In this document: positions 44,916 to 53,512 of the stretch, piece after piece
Numbering within the stretch: position 1 is the first letter of the stretch
How the letters are laid out: each line of letters begins with the position of its first letter
Source: Rhodovulum sulfidophilum
GTDB lineage: Bacteria > Pseudomonadota > Alphaproteobacteria > Rhodobacterales > Rhodobacteraceae
DNA length: 64,000 nt
Direction: 5' to 3'
Assembly (NCBI GenBank): GCA_003241785.1
Contig: QFPW01000013.1
Location: forward strand, 59,151-123,150
Program-made: the position numbers and the translations under genes
Notes under the pieces: model-generated
Seen by the model: only the letters and a program-made list of their open reading frames with translations
The model's database searches: none
Told to the model about the DNA's origin: nothing

Positions 44916-45773
44916 CTAGAAGCTCTGCCCGGAGACGGTGATCCGATAGACATCGGTGCGGCGATCCTCGCGCGGGCGCACGAGGGGCGAGCGGACCCGA
45001 GCCGCGCGGATCTCGTCGAGCGAGAGCCGGGCCCGGATCGCGGTCGTCTCGTCCTCGCCGAGCGGCCCGGCGAGGCAGTCGCCGAAGGCGTCGGCGATCA
45101 TCGAGGAGCCGAGGAAGCGGATCCCCTGGTCGCGCCCCGACTGGCTCGCGCAGACCATCGGCAGCTGGTCGAGATTGGCCTGCGCGAGCGCGCCGCGCAC
45201 CTGGCCGATCCGGCCCATGGCATCCCGGGGCGTCTTGTCGAAGCCGCCGACCCAGGCGGTCGGGACGGCGAGGATGTCGGCGCCCGCCAGCGAGAGACCG
45301 CGCGCGACCTCGACGAACCGCAGGTCATAGCAGACGCAGAGGCCGATCCGGCCGAGATGGGTCTCGGCGAGGACGAGGCCGAGGTCCCCCGGAGCGAAGA
45401 CCGCCTTCTCGCCGTCGAAGAGATGGAGCTTGCGATAGAGCGCCGGCGCGCGCCCCGGGGCCGCGAGCAGCGCGGCGTTGAAGAGCGCGCCCGACGGCCC
45501 CCTCTCGCAAAAGCCGCAGGCGACGACGACGCCGAGCTCCTCGGCGAGCGCGGTCAGCAGGGTCCGGGTCGGCCCGTCGGCGGGCTCCGCCGCGCCGGCG
45601 AGACCCTCGGGATCGAGCCCGTAGCCCGAGACCGCGAGTTCCGGCAGCACGATCAGGGCCGAGCCCGCCCGGGCCTCGGCCCGGATGAGTTCCGCGATCC
45701 GTTCCCGGTTCTCCACCGCCGCGTAGAGGCGCGCGCCGAACTGGACGGCGGAGACCTGGAACGGGGCGCTCAT
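44916..45773 (-). CDS. carbon-nitrogen hydrolase (nitrilase superfamily)
   Basis: A 285-residue amidase-type member of the nitrilase superfamily. The catalytic triad is visible: Glu45 in VLPELAVSGYG, Lys115 in YRKLHLFD and Cys148 in LCVCYDLRF. There is no signal peptide, so it is cytosolic. The start overlaps the upstream cupin stop in ATGA. The family hydrolyses amides, carbamoyl groups or nitriles and would release ammonia from an N-containing intermediate. The exact substrate is unknown. Confidence 0.87.
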   Translation of the reverse strand: MSAPFQVSAVQFGARLYAAVENRERIAELIRAEARAGSALIVLPELAVSGYGLDPEGLAGAAEPADGPTRTLLTALAEELGVVVACGFCERGPSGALFNAALLAAPGRAPALYRKLHLFDGEKAVFAPGDLGLVLAETHLGRIGLCVCYDLRFVEVARGLSLAGADILAVPTAWVGGFDKTPRDAMGRIGQVRGALAQANLDQLPMVCASQSGRDQGIRFLGSSMIADAFGDCLAGPLGEDETTAIRARLSLDEIRAARVRSPLVRPREDRRTDVYRITVSGQSF

Positions 45774-46192
45774 CGCGGCAGCTCGCCGCAATAGGTCGCG
45801 GGCACGTCGCAATCCTCGGCCAGGGCGCCGACGCGGCGGAGCAGCGGCACGTCCGCCGGCGCGGGGCCGCCCACCGACACGACGCGCTCGCCCTGGTCGG
45901 CGCGGATCGCGTGCTTCACGCCGATCGGCACGTGCACGACGCACCCGGCGTGGAACGGCAAGCTCTCGCCATGCGTGTGATCGACCGCGGTGCCGCGCCC
46001 TTCGATGATGAAGATCGTATCTTCCGAAATCGGGTGGACATGGGGCACGTTCGCCTCGCCCGGCTCGAGCACCACGTAATTCACGTTGGCGTTCCAGGCG
46101 TCGGTGCCCGGCCAGACGACGAACCGCGCGTCCTTCGAGATCAGCGGCAGGCGCAGCGTCGGATGATCGCGGTGAAAGACCCGGATACTCAT
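45770..46192 (-). CDS. cupin-domain protein with complete metal motif
   Basis: A 140-residue single-domain cupin. Cupin motif 1 is intact: HVHPISEDTIFIIEGRG provides His, His and Glu. Motif 2 is HAGCVVHVPIGVKHAI with the fourth ligand His. The fold could be a dioxygenase, isomerase or binding protein. It overlaps its neighbours by four bases on both sides (ATGA), so it is coupled to the second cupin and the nitrilase-family gene. Confidence 0.8.
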   Translation of the reverse strand: MSIRVFHRDHPTLRLPLISKDARFVVWPGTDAWNANVNYVVLEPGEANVPHVHPISEDTIFIIEGRGTAVDHTHGESLPFHAGCVVHVPIGVKHAIRADQGERVVSVGGPAPADVPLLRRVGALAEDCDVPATYCGELPR

Positions 46193-46590
46193 TCGGCGGC
46201 CTCCGTCGCGCTGATCTCGTAGAGCGCGGGATCGGCCGGGACCGTGCCGCCGATCGCCGTCATGCCCGCCTGCCCCGCCTCGAGCCGGTAGGCGTCCTCG
46301 GCGCCGATGTGGATCATCGACCCCTCGGCGAGGTCCGTCGCGGCGCCGTCGGCGAGATCGCGGATCAGCCCGGCTCCCGCCGCGATGTAGTAGACGCATT
46401 CGTAGCGGTGGCGCAGGTCGACGGTCCGCGCCCCCGAGCCGAGCTCGAGAATGTTGACGGTGCGATAGGTGGCGCCGTTCTCAGGGCCCAGGACCGCGTA
46501 GGCGGACCCCTCGCCGGTTACGATGGGCAGGGGTTTCCGCGTGACCGCGGTGTCAAGGACCTGTACCCTTCCTTGGTCGGGGCTCGGCAT
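46189..46590 (-). CDS. cupin-like protein with degenerate metal site
   Basis: A 133-residue cupin-fold protein. The core is VDLRHRYECVYYIAAGAG and EGSMIHIGAEDAYRL. Compared with cupin motif 1, only one His and a Glu remain, so metal binding may be weak or lost. It may partner the canonical cupin encoded just downstream, with which it overlaps in ATGA. It is the first gene of the sixteen-gene minus-strand array that ends at 33304. Confidence 0.75.
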   Translation of the reverse strand: MPSPDQGRVQVLDTAVTRKPLPIVTGEGSAYAVLGPENGATYRTVNILELGSGARTVDLRHRYECVYYIAAGAGLIRDLADGAATDLAEGSMIHIGAEDAYRLEAGQAGMTAIGGTVPADPALYEISATEAAE

Positions 46591-46917
46591 CTGATCGTCC
46601 TATTTGGTGTGGTCTATTTTCTTTGAGCCTGGATAAAATTTTGATGACAGTCAACGCGCTTTGGCGCGGCGAGCAGCCAGCTCGCCGGGAGTGCCTGCTT
46701 TTTCCGCTGATTTTCGATGCTGCGTCCGTAACTTAGGCAGAAGCCACCCCGCAGCGCTTGGGAATCGCGGTCCACGGCCCGGCGCGGCGGGGAGGGATTT
46801 TTAATTTCATCAAGTTCGATTTATGTTAGTCAGGACATGTGCCCCTCCATCACGGGAGTGGGAACGTCCGAACGGTCCCGCATTCCCGGGATAGAACGCG
46901 AAGACAGGTAAAAAGAC
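46591..46917. promoter_or_regulatory. 327-base divergent regulatory region
   Basis: The region separates the cupin-headed operon (minus) from the XRE-cupin regulator (plus). It is richer in A/T than its surroundings near 46590-46650 and 46797-46835, where promoters for the two directions are expected. A perfect 8-bp stem CGGCGAGC/GCTCGCCG with loop AGCCA lies at 46667-46687. No gene is recognisable inside it. Confidence 0.5.
46860..46879. promoter_or_regulatory. 20-bp palindrome, candidate XRE-cupin operator
   Basis: The sequence from GGGAACG to GGTCCC matches its own reverse complement at 16 of 20 positions. It ends 38 bases before the regulator start, a normal place for autoregulation. No experimental family consensus is available to me for comparison. 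Confidence 0.4.
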
Positions 46918-47526
46918 TTGGCAAACCCTCAGCAGAACCCCGAACGCGAGCCAGACGCGCAACTCAACGAGAGCGCCTCGCGCGCTCTCATCGCGATCGG
47001 CCAGCGCGTCCGCGAATTGCGAAAGGCGCGCGGAATGACGCTGCAGCAGCTGGCGGACAAGAGCGGGATCAGCGCCTCGATGCTCAGCCTCGCGGAGCGC
47101 GGCCTGGCCTCGCCCTCGATCGGCTCGCTTATCGTCGTGAGCGAGGCGCTCGGCACCAGCATGTCGAAGCTGCTCGAGACCAGCGACCATACCGACGATC
47201 TCGTCGTGCGCGCCTCCGACGTGCAGGTGGTCGTCACCCCGCATAACGTCGTGCGCCGGGTGCTGAAGGAGGACCGCAAGACCGGCGTCTCGATCGCGCT
47301 CAACGAATACGCGCCGAACACCGCCTCGAACGAGACGCCGCTGTCGCACGAGGGTTTCGAATACGGGCTCGTGCTCGAGGGCAGCATCGAGGTGGTGGTC
47401 GACGGCGTGAGCCACCTGCTGTCGGAAGGCGACCTGATCTCCTACGCCTCGCAGCGCCCGCACCGGATCCGCAATATCGGCGCGGGCGTCGCGCGCACCG
47501 TCTGGTTCAACACCGCGCGGCCGTGA
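46918..47526 (+). CDS. XRE-family transcriptional regulator with C-terminal cupin, TTG start
   Basis: A 202-residue regulator. The XRE helix-turn-helix lies at about residues 24-80 (GMTLQQLADKSGISASMLSL, then ERGLASPSIGSL). A cupin effector domain covers about 125-195 (HEGFEYGLVLEGSIEVVVDG, then SEGDLISYASQRPHRIRN). The start is TTG with AGG nine bases upstream; no suitable ATG exists. It sits between the two large minus-strand operons, so it is the obvious candidate regulator of both. The effector should be a small molecule bound by the cupin. Confidence 0.86.
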   Translation: MANPQQNPEREPDAQLNESASRALIAIGQRVRELRKARGMTLQQLADKSGISASMLSLAERGLASPSIGSLIVVSEALGTSMSKLLETSDHTDDLVVRASDVQVVVTPHNVVRRVLKEDRKTGVSIALNEYAPNTASNETPLSHEGFEYGLVLEGSIEVVVDGVSHLLSEGDLISYASQRPHRIRNIGAGVARTVWFNTARP

Positions 47527-47547
47527 GAGGGCGGGGGATGGCGGCCC

Positions 47548-49824
47548 TCAGCGGGCCGCGATCCAGCCGAAGAGCCGGTCAGGGCTGATCGGCAGGCGAT
47601 CGACGGTGCCGGCGCGGCCGAGCGCGTCGTCGACCGCCGAGGCGATCGCCGCGCCGGCCGCAGTGATGCCGCCCTCCCCGGCGCCCTTGACGCCGAGCGG
47701 GTTGATCGGGCTCGGCGCGTCCTCGCGAAGCAGGACCTCGACCGCCGGCACCTCGAGCGCGGTCGGCATCAGATAGTCGGCGAAGCTCGCCGCGAGCGGC
47801 TGGCCGGCGTCGTCGTAGACGAATTCCTCGTAGAGCGCGCCCCCGATCCCCTGCGCGACCGCGCCGACGATCTGGCCCTCGACCAGCATCGGATTGATCG
47901 CGCGGCCGACGTCGAAGGCCACGACGTAGCGCTCGATCTCCACCCCCGCCGTTTCCGGGTCGATCCGCGCCTGGACGAAATGGATGCCATAGGGATAGGT
48001 CATGTGATCGGAGGCGAAAGTGCCCTCGGCGACCAGATCCTCCCCCTGCGCCGCCGCGATATCGGCGAGGCGCATCGCCTGCGCCCCTTCGGCGGCGCTG
48101 ATCCGCCCGGCCTCGTAGCGCAGACCGGGGCGGTCGGCCTGCAGCAGCTCGGCGGCCCGGTCGAGCGCGCGCTCGATCAGCGCCTCGGCGGCGATCTTGA
48201 CGGCGGATCCCGTCATCACCGTCACCCGCGTCGCGAAGGCGCCGAGACCTTTCTCGATCAGCGCGGTCTGGCCGTGGATCACCTCTATTCCCGCGACGTC
48301 GATGCCGAGGGTCGCGGCGCAGATCTGCGCCATCGCGGTCTCGACGCCCTGCCCGATCGAGGCGACGCCGGTGATGATCCGGATCGTGCCGTCGGCGCGG
48401 ACGTGGACGCGCACGAGATCCTCGGGGCCGAGCCCGCTCTTCTCGACGAAATAGCCGATGCCGTAGCCGACCGACTCCCCCGCCGCGCGCCGGCGCGCGA
48501 GTTCGGTCTCGAGCGCGGGCAGCTCGACATGCGCGGCGAGGCGGCGCAGCAGATCATGATACTTGCCGCTGTCATAGACGACCCGCGTGCCGAGGGCGTC
48601 GATCCCCCGATCGTGCGGCATCGCCGCCTCGGGCAGCAGGTTGCGGCGCCGGATCTCGAAGCGGTCGACTCCGACGCGCGCCGCGATCGTGTCGATGAGC
48701 CGCTCGCGCGCGAAGGTGCTCTCGTAGCGGCCGGGCGCGCGATAGGTGCCCGAGGGCGTCTTGTTCGTCAGCCGGATATGGCCCGCCACGCGGTAGGCGG
48801 GCACGCGGTAGGGCCCGGGCAGCAGCGCGGCGGCGAGGTCCGAGACCGTGCCGCCATGCGTGCGCACATAGGCGCCCTGATCAGTGAAGAATTCCGCGTC
48901 GAGCCCGAGGATCACCCCTTCGGCGTCGATCGCGGCGCGCAGCCGGTAGCGCTGGTCGCGGGAATGGTTCGCGGCGAGCAGGTGCTCGCGGCGGTCCTCG
49001 ATCCATTTCACCGGCCGGCCGAAGCGCTTGCTCGCGAGGCAGACGAGCACGTCCTCGGGATAGAGCTCGCCCCGGATGCCGAAGCCTCCGCCGACATGGC
49101 CCTCGGAGAGCTGCACCCGCTCCGTCGGCGTCCGCAGCATGGCCGCGATCGCCATCCGGTTGTAGTGCGGCACCTTGGCCGCGCCGAACATGGTGATCGT
49201 ATCCGAGGCGGCGTCATAGGTCGCGAGCGCGCCGCGTGTCTCGAGCGGCACACCGGTGTGGCGCCCGACCGCGACCTCGAGCGAGACGACCTCCGCCGCC
49301 GCGGCGAAGGCGGCGTCGAGATCGCCGTAGGCCTTGCGCAGCACGCAAGGCTCACTCAGGAGCCCCGGCAGCGTCTCGGGCATGAAGGGCGAAGGTTCCT
49401 CGGCGCTGTCGAGCACCGCGTCGAGCTCATCGAGATCGGGAAAGATGAGCTCGGCCGCGTCCTCGGCGACATAGGGATCGGTCGCGAAGACCACCGCCAT
49501 CGGCTCGCCGACATAGCGCACGTAGTCCCGCGCGAGGCACCATTGCCGGTAGGGTCCGAGCCCTTGGATCCGGGTCATCCGGAAGTCGATCTGCGGCAGG
49601 TCGGAGATGTCCTCCGACGTCCAGACCGCGATCACTCCCGGCAGCGCCCGCGCCTCCTCGGCGTCGATCTCGAGAATGCGCGCGAAGGCGACCGGCGAGC
49701 GCGCGATCCGCATGTGGATCTGGCCCTCGCGCATCTCGTCGGCGGCGAAGCGGCCGGCGCCGAGGAGCAGCGGCCGGTCCTCGATCCGGAGGATCGACCG
49801 GCCGATGGCATTGGTTTCCGTCAC
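47548..49824 (-). CDS. molybdenum hydroxylase large subunit (second copy, CoxL-like)
   Basis: A 758-residue molybdopterin subunit. N-terminal a/b-hammerhead motifs include GRSILRIEDRPLLLGAGRF-type sequence (RIEDRPLLLGAGRF). The Mo-pterin motifs are EGHVGGGFGIRGELYPED and the active-site loop TYRAPGRYE near residue 358. The catalytic Glu lies in KGAGEGGITAAGAAIA near the C-terminus. The Cys of form I CO dehydrogenase is absent, so this is not a classical CO dehydrogenase. The start is GTG, overlapping the FeS-subunit stop in GTGA. It lies downstream of the small subunit, while another large subunit lies upstream of it. Confidence 0.86.
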   Translation of the reverse strand: MTETNAIGRSILRIEDRPLLLGAGRFAADEMREGQIHMRIARSPVAFARILEIDAEEARALPGVIAVWTSEDISDLPQIDFRMTRIQGLGPYRQWCLARDYVRYVGEPMAVVFATDPYVAEDAAELIFPDLDELDAVLDSAEEPSPFMPETLPGLLSEPCVLRKAYGDLDAAFAAAAEVVSLEVAVGRHTGVPLETRGALATYDAASDTITMFGAAKVPHYNRMAIAAMLRTPTERVQLSEGHVGGGFGIRGELYPEDVLVCLASKRFGRPVKWIEDRREHLLAANHSRDQRYRLRAAIDAEGVILGLDAEFFTDQGAYVRTHGGTVSDLAAALLPGPYRVPAYRVAGHIRLTNKTPSGTYRAPGRYESTFARERLIDTIAARVGVDRFEIRRRNLLPEAAMPHDRGIDALGTRVVYDSGKYHDLLRRLAAHVELPALETELARRRAAGESVGYGIGYFVEKSGLGPEDLVRVHVRADGTIRIITGVASIGQGVETAMAQICAATLGIDVAGIEVIHGQTALIEKGLGAFATRVTVMTGSAVKIAAEALIERALDRAAELLQADRPGLRYEAGRISAAEGAQAMRLADIAAAQGEDLVAEGTFASDHMTYPYGIHFVQARIDPETAGVEIERYVVAFDVGRAINPMLVEGQIVGAVAQGIGGALYEEFVYDDAGQPLAASFADYLMPTALEVPAVEVLLREDAPSPINPLGVKGAGEGGITAAGAAIASAVDDALGRAGTVDRLPISPDRLFGWIAAR

Positions 49825-50306
49825 GCCGGCACGCCCCGCATCGCCGCCGCGGCCTGGCGCACCGCCTTGAGGATGTTCTGATAGCCGGTGCAGCGACAGA
49901 GGTTGGAGGACAGGACCTCGCGGATCTCCGCGTCGCTCATGTCGGGGCTCTCGCGCAGCGCGCCCGCCGCCAGCATGAGGAATCCGGGCGTGCAGAAGCC
50001 GCATTGCAGGCCGTGGTTCTCCCAGAACGCCCGCTGGAGCGGGTGGAGGGTCTCGCCGTCGGCGAGGCCCTCCACCGTCTCGATCTCCATCCCCTCGGCC
50101 TGGACCGCGAAGGTCAGGCAGGCGCGGACCGGCTTGCCGTCGAGAAGCACCGTGCAGGCGCCGCAGACGCCGTGCTCGCAGCCGACATGCGTGCCGGTGA
50201 GCCCGCAGTCCTCGCGCAGCGCGTCGGCGAGGTTGCGCCGCGGCTCGACCTCGACCGGGTGGGCCGCGCCATTTACCCGCAGGGTGAGCTTCGTCTTTTC
50301 CGCCAT
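49821..50306 (-). CDS. molybdenum hydroxylase [2Fe-2S] small subunit (CoxS-like)
   Basis: A 161-residue iron-sulfur subunit. The plant-type cluster is bound by Cys43, Cys48, Cys51 and Cys63 (GCEHGVCGACTVLLDGK). The second cluster is bound by Cys102, Cys105, Cys137 and Cys139 (QCGFCTPGFL and LCRCTGYQNI). It passes electrons from the Mo site to FAD. It is placed between the two large-subunit genes and is the only small subunit in the window, so it may serve both. Confidence 0.92.
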   Translation of the reverse strand: MAEKTKLTLRVNGAAHPVEVEPRRNLADALREDCGLTGTHVGCEHGVCGACTVLLDGKPVRACLTFAVQAEGMEIETVEGLADGETLHPLQRAFWENHGLQCGFCTPGFLMLAAGALRESPDMSDAEIREVLSSNLCRCTGYQNILKAVRQAAAAMRGVPA

Positions 50307-50316
50307 GGCAGATCCC

Positions 50317-52629
50317 CTAGTTGGCCCCGGCGGCGCGGATCGCCGCCCGGATCCGGTCCGGCGTGGCCGGCATGGTGTTGAGCACGGCGCCGAGCGGCGC
50401 CAGCGCGTCGTTGATCGCCCCGATGATCGCCGCCGGCGCGCCGATCGTTCCGCCCTCGCCGACGCCCTTGGCCTTGGTCACGGTCTCGGGCGAGATGGTC
50501 TCCATATGGACGATCTCGATATCCGGGATCTCCATGGCCGTCGGCGGCAGGTAGTCGGCGAGCGAGGTGGTGAGCAGCGTGCCGAAATCGTCGTAGATCA
50601 GCTCCTCGTAGAGCGCGTTCGCCACGCCCTGCGCGACGCCGCCGGCGATCTGGCCGTCGACGATCATCGGATTGATGAGCAGGCCCGCGTCCTCGACCAC
50701 GAGGAAGCGTGTGATCTCGACCCCGCCGGTCTCGACGTCGACCTCGACCTCGCAGACATGCGTCGCGTTCGAGAAGGTGCCCTCGGGGTCGTAGAAGGCC
50801 TGCTCCCTCAGCCCGGCCGTCAGCCCCTCGAATTCGTGGCTGCGGTGATGGATGGCGCGCGCCGCCTCGGCGATCCGGACCGAGCGGTTGGTACCCTCGG
50901 CGATCGCGAGATCATCGGCGAGCCGGATCGTCGCCGCGTCGACCTCGAGCATCCGGCCCGCGACCCGCCGGAGCTTGTCCGCGAGCTTGTCGGCGGCGAG
51001 CTGGCTCGCGCCGCCCGAGATCACCATCGAGCGGCTCGCGAAGGTGCCCCAGCCATAGGGCGTCGCGTCGGTGTCGCCGCTGATGACGCGGATCCGGTCC
51101 GGCGAGACGCCGAGCCGGTCGGCGACGAGCTGCGCGAGCGCGGTCTTCAGCCCCTGGCCGTGCGGCGAGGCGCCGATCCGCAGCGTCACCTGGCCCGAGG
51201 GGCCCATGTCGCAATCGACGGTCTCGTAGCCCGGGACGATGCCCATCTTGCGCGCGGCATAGGCGGGCGTCCCGTAGCCGGTGCGTTCGGAGAAGACCGC
51301 GAGGCCGAGGCCGAGATAACGCCCCTCGGCCCGCGCCGCCGCCTGGCGCGCGCGAAAGCCGGGAATATCGGCGCGCTCCGCCGCCGCCTCCATCGCCTCG
51401 AGGTAGGATCCCTCGTCGTACACGAGCCCGGTGGGCGAGCGATGCGGGAAGGACCTGATGAGGTTGCGCCGGCGGATCTCGACCGGATCGAGGCCGAGCC
51501 GGGCCGCGGCGCGGTCCATCAGCTGCTCCATGGTCAGCGTCAGCATCGGCCGCGCCACGCCGCGATAGGGCGCCATCATCGAGGTGTTGGTCGTGACGCC
51601 GCGCGAGCGCACGCCGTATTCGGCGAAATCATACGGGCCGGGCAGCTCGGCGAAGGCCATCAGGGGTTCGACCCCGCAGGTCACCGGATAGCAGGAGAAG
51701 GCGCCGACGTTGGAGCGCAGATCCGCCTCGACGCCGAGCAGCCGGCCTTCGGCGTCGAAGGCGCCGCGCACGCTGAACTTCTGGTCGCGCGAATGCGACG
51801 AGGCGAGGAAGTTCTCGCGCCGGTCCTCGATCCAGGCGAGCCGGCGCCGGAGCCGGAAAGCCGCCCAGACGAGCGCGACATATTCCGGGAAGAGCGACAT
51901 CTTCTGCCCGAAGCCGCCGCCCACGTCGGGCGCGACCACGCGCAGGTCGGCCTCGTCGATCCCGAGCACGTCGGCGAGGCCGGTGCGCAGCATATGCGGC
52001 ATCTGCACCGAGGCATGGAGCGTTACCCGGCCGGTGACCCGGTCGTAGTCGGCCACCCCGCCCCGGCCTTCGAGCGGCATGGCGGACTGGCGCCCGGACC
52101 TGAGCTCGAGCGCGACCACCGCGGCGGCGCCGGCGAAGGCGGCGTCGAGACCCGGTGTGCGCAGCGCGCCTTCGACCATGACATTGCCCGGCGCCTCGGG
52201 ATGCACGTCGCGCGCGTCCTCGGCCAGCGCGGTGTCGAGCGAGGTGATCGCATCCTCGGCCTCGATATCGACGAAGACCTGCTCGGCGAGATCCTCGGCC
52301 TCGGCCTCGCTCGACGCGACCACCATCGCGACCGCCTGGCCCGCGAAGACCACGCGGTCCCGCGCGAGCACCGGATGCGGCACCCGGCGGTAGTCGGGCC
52401 GGTGCAGCACCGACTGGATAGGCCCGACCCCGGCCGCGTCGAGATCCTTCGCGGTGAAGACGATTCCCTTCTCGGGCAGCTCGATCGCGGTGATCGCGCC
52501 GGCCGCCTCGGGGCTGCGCACGAACTTGACCGACAGGGCGCCCGCGCTGAGATCCGAGACATAGCGTCCCTCGCCCCGGAGCAGCGTCGGATCCTCGAGC
52601 CTCGGAAGCGTGCGGCCGATCCAGCTCAT
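50317..52629 (-). CDS. molybdenum hydroxylase large subunit (first copy, CoxL-like)
   Basis: A 770-residue molybdopterin subunit. Landmarks are RTLPRLEDPTLLRGEGRYVS, VVAPDVGGGFGQKMSLFPE, the active-site loop APYRGVARP near residues 352-360, and KGVGEGGTIGAPAAII with the catalytic Glu. The loop differs from both the form I CO dehydrogenase motif (AYxCSFR) and the common AYRGAGR motif. The start overlaps the FAD-subunit stop in ATGA and the next gene is the small subunit, giving a standard M-L-S order followed by a second L. Confidence 0.88.
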   Translation of the reverse strand: MSWIGRTLPRLEDPTLLRGEGRYVSDLSAGALSVKFVRSPEAAGAITAIELPEKGIVFTAKDLDAAGVGPIQSVLHRPDYRRVPHPVLARDRVVFAGQAVAMVVASSEAEAEDLAEQVFVDIEAEDAITSLDTALAEDARDVHPEAPGNVMVEGALRTPGLDAAFAGAAAVVALELRSGRQSAMPLEGRGGVADYDRVTGRVTLHASVQMPHMLRTGLADVLGIDEADLRVVAPDVGGGFGQKMSLFPEYVALVWAAFRLRRRLAWIEDRRENFLASSHSRDQKFSVRGAFDAEGRLLGVEADLRSNVGAFSCYPVTCGVEPLMAFAELPGPYDFAEYGVRSRGVTTNTSMMAPYRGVARPMLTLTMEQLMDRAAARLGLDPVEIRRRNLIRSFPHRSPTGLVYDEGSYLEAMEAAAERADIPGFRARQAAARAEGRYLGLGLAVFSERTGYGTPAYAARKMGIVPGYETVDCDMGPSGQVTLRIGASPHGQGLKTALAQLVADRLGVSPDRIRVISGDTDATPYGWGTFASRSMVISGGASQLAADKLADKLRRVAGRMLEVDAATIRLADDLAIAEGTNRSVRIAEAARAIHHRSHEFEGLTAGLREQAFYDPEGTFSNATHVCEVEVDVETGGVEITRFLVVEDAGLLINPMIVDGQIAGGVAQGVANALYEELIYDDFGTLLTTSLADYLPPTAMEIPDIEIVHMETISPETVTKAKGVGEGGTIGAPAAIIGAINDALAPLGAVLNTMPATPDRIRAAIRAAGAN

Positions 52630-53504
52630 GCCACGGCCGCCGCGCGCGGTTCGGCCGCGGCGGCCGCGAGCGCGCGGCGCGTCACCGTCGCCGAGAGCTC
52701 GCGGCGGTAGGCCGCCGAGCCGTGGATGTCGGACAGGGGATCGACCGTGTCGCGGACCCGGGCCGCCGCCTCGGTGAAGACCGTCGCGCTCGCCGGCTGG
52801 CCGACCAGCGCCGCCTCGACCTCGCGCATCCGGAGCGCGGTGCCCGCGAGACCGCCGAGGCCCAGCCGCGCCTCGCGGATCACGCCGCCCTCGACGCGCA
52901 GCGCGGCGAGCGCCATGGCGAGCGCGAAATCGCCCTTGCGGCGTGAGAATTCGTAGAAGCCGGTTCGCCAGCCCGCGGCGAGGCGCGGCAGGCGGACGCG
53001 GACGAGCAGCTCGTCGGGCTGGACCGCCGTGACGAAGGTGCCGCGGAAGAACTCCGCCGCCGGGACGCGGCGGGCGCCCGAGGGCCCGTGGATCTCCATC
53101 TCGGCGCCGAGCGTGGTCGCCACGAGACACCATTCCGACGCGGGATCCGCGTGGCTCAGCGATCCGCCGAAGGTGCCGCGCTGCCGGATCGGATAATGCG
53201 CGATGTGGCGCACGACATCGGCGAGCATGTGGCCGAGCGGATCGTCGCTGACCGGCGCGTGAAACGCCGCGTGTCGCGTCACCGCGCCGATCACGAGCGC
53301 GCCGGGCTCGGCGGCGAGGCCCTGGATCTCCGCGACGCCATTGATGTCGATCAACACCTCCGGACGGGCCAACCGGAAATTCATCGACGGGACGAGGCTC
53401 TGCCCCCCCGCGAGGATCTTGCCGTCCAGCCCGTGCTCGGCCAGCGCGGCGCGCGCTTCCGCGAGATCGGCGACTTTAAGGTACTTGAAGACTGCTGGCT
53501 TCAT
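52626..53504 (-). CDS. molybdenum hydroxylase FAD-binding subunit (CoxM-like)
   Basis: A 292-residue FAD subunit. The pyrophosphate-binding motif LAGGQSLVPSMNFRLARP is at residues 31-48 and the second FAD motif RGTFGGSLSHADPASEW at about 108-124. The C-terminal CO_deh_flav_C domain contains DFALAMALAALRVEGG. It is the first gene of the Mo-hydroxylase operon. It passes electrons to an acceptor such as a quinone, to which CoxG-like proteins may dock the enzyme. Confidence 0.9.
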   Translation of the reverse strand: MKPAVFKYLKVADLAEARAALAEHGLDGKILAGGQSLVPSMNFRLARPEVLIDINGVAEIQGLAAEPGALVIGAVTRHAAFHAPVSDDPLGHMLADVVRHIAHYPIRQRGTFGGSLSHADPASEWCLVATTLGAEMEIHGPSGARRVPAAEFFRGTFVTAVQPDELLVRVRLPRLAAGWRTGFYEFSRRKGDFALAMALAALRVEGGVIREARLGLGGLAGTALRMREVEAALVGQPASATVFTEAAARVRDTVDPLSDIHGSAAYRRELSATVTRRALAAAAAEPRAAAVA

Positions 53505-53512
53505 TTTTTCAG

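Noticed and set aside
50317..53133. Long extended frames running upstream of the Mo-hydroxylase subunits, and similar extensions of many genes
   Set aside because: Stops are rare in very GC-rich DNA. Family N-termini, ATGA overlaps and ribosome boxes place the true starts further downstream.
47548..53504. Annotation as an aerobic CO dehydrogenase
   Set aside because: Neither large subunit has the form I active-site Cys loop. Two large subunits and a heteroaromatic-type gene context fit other Mo hydroxylases better.
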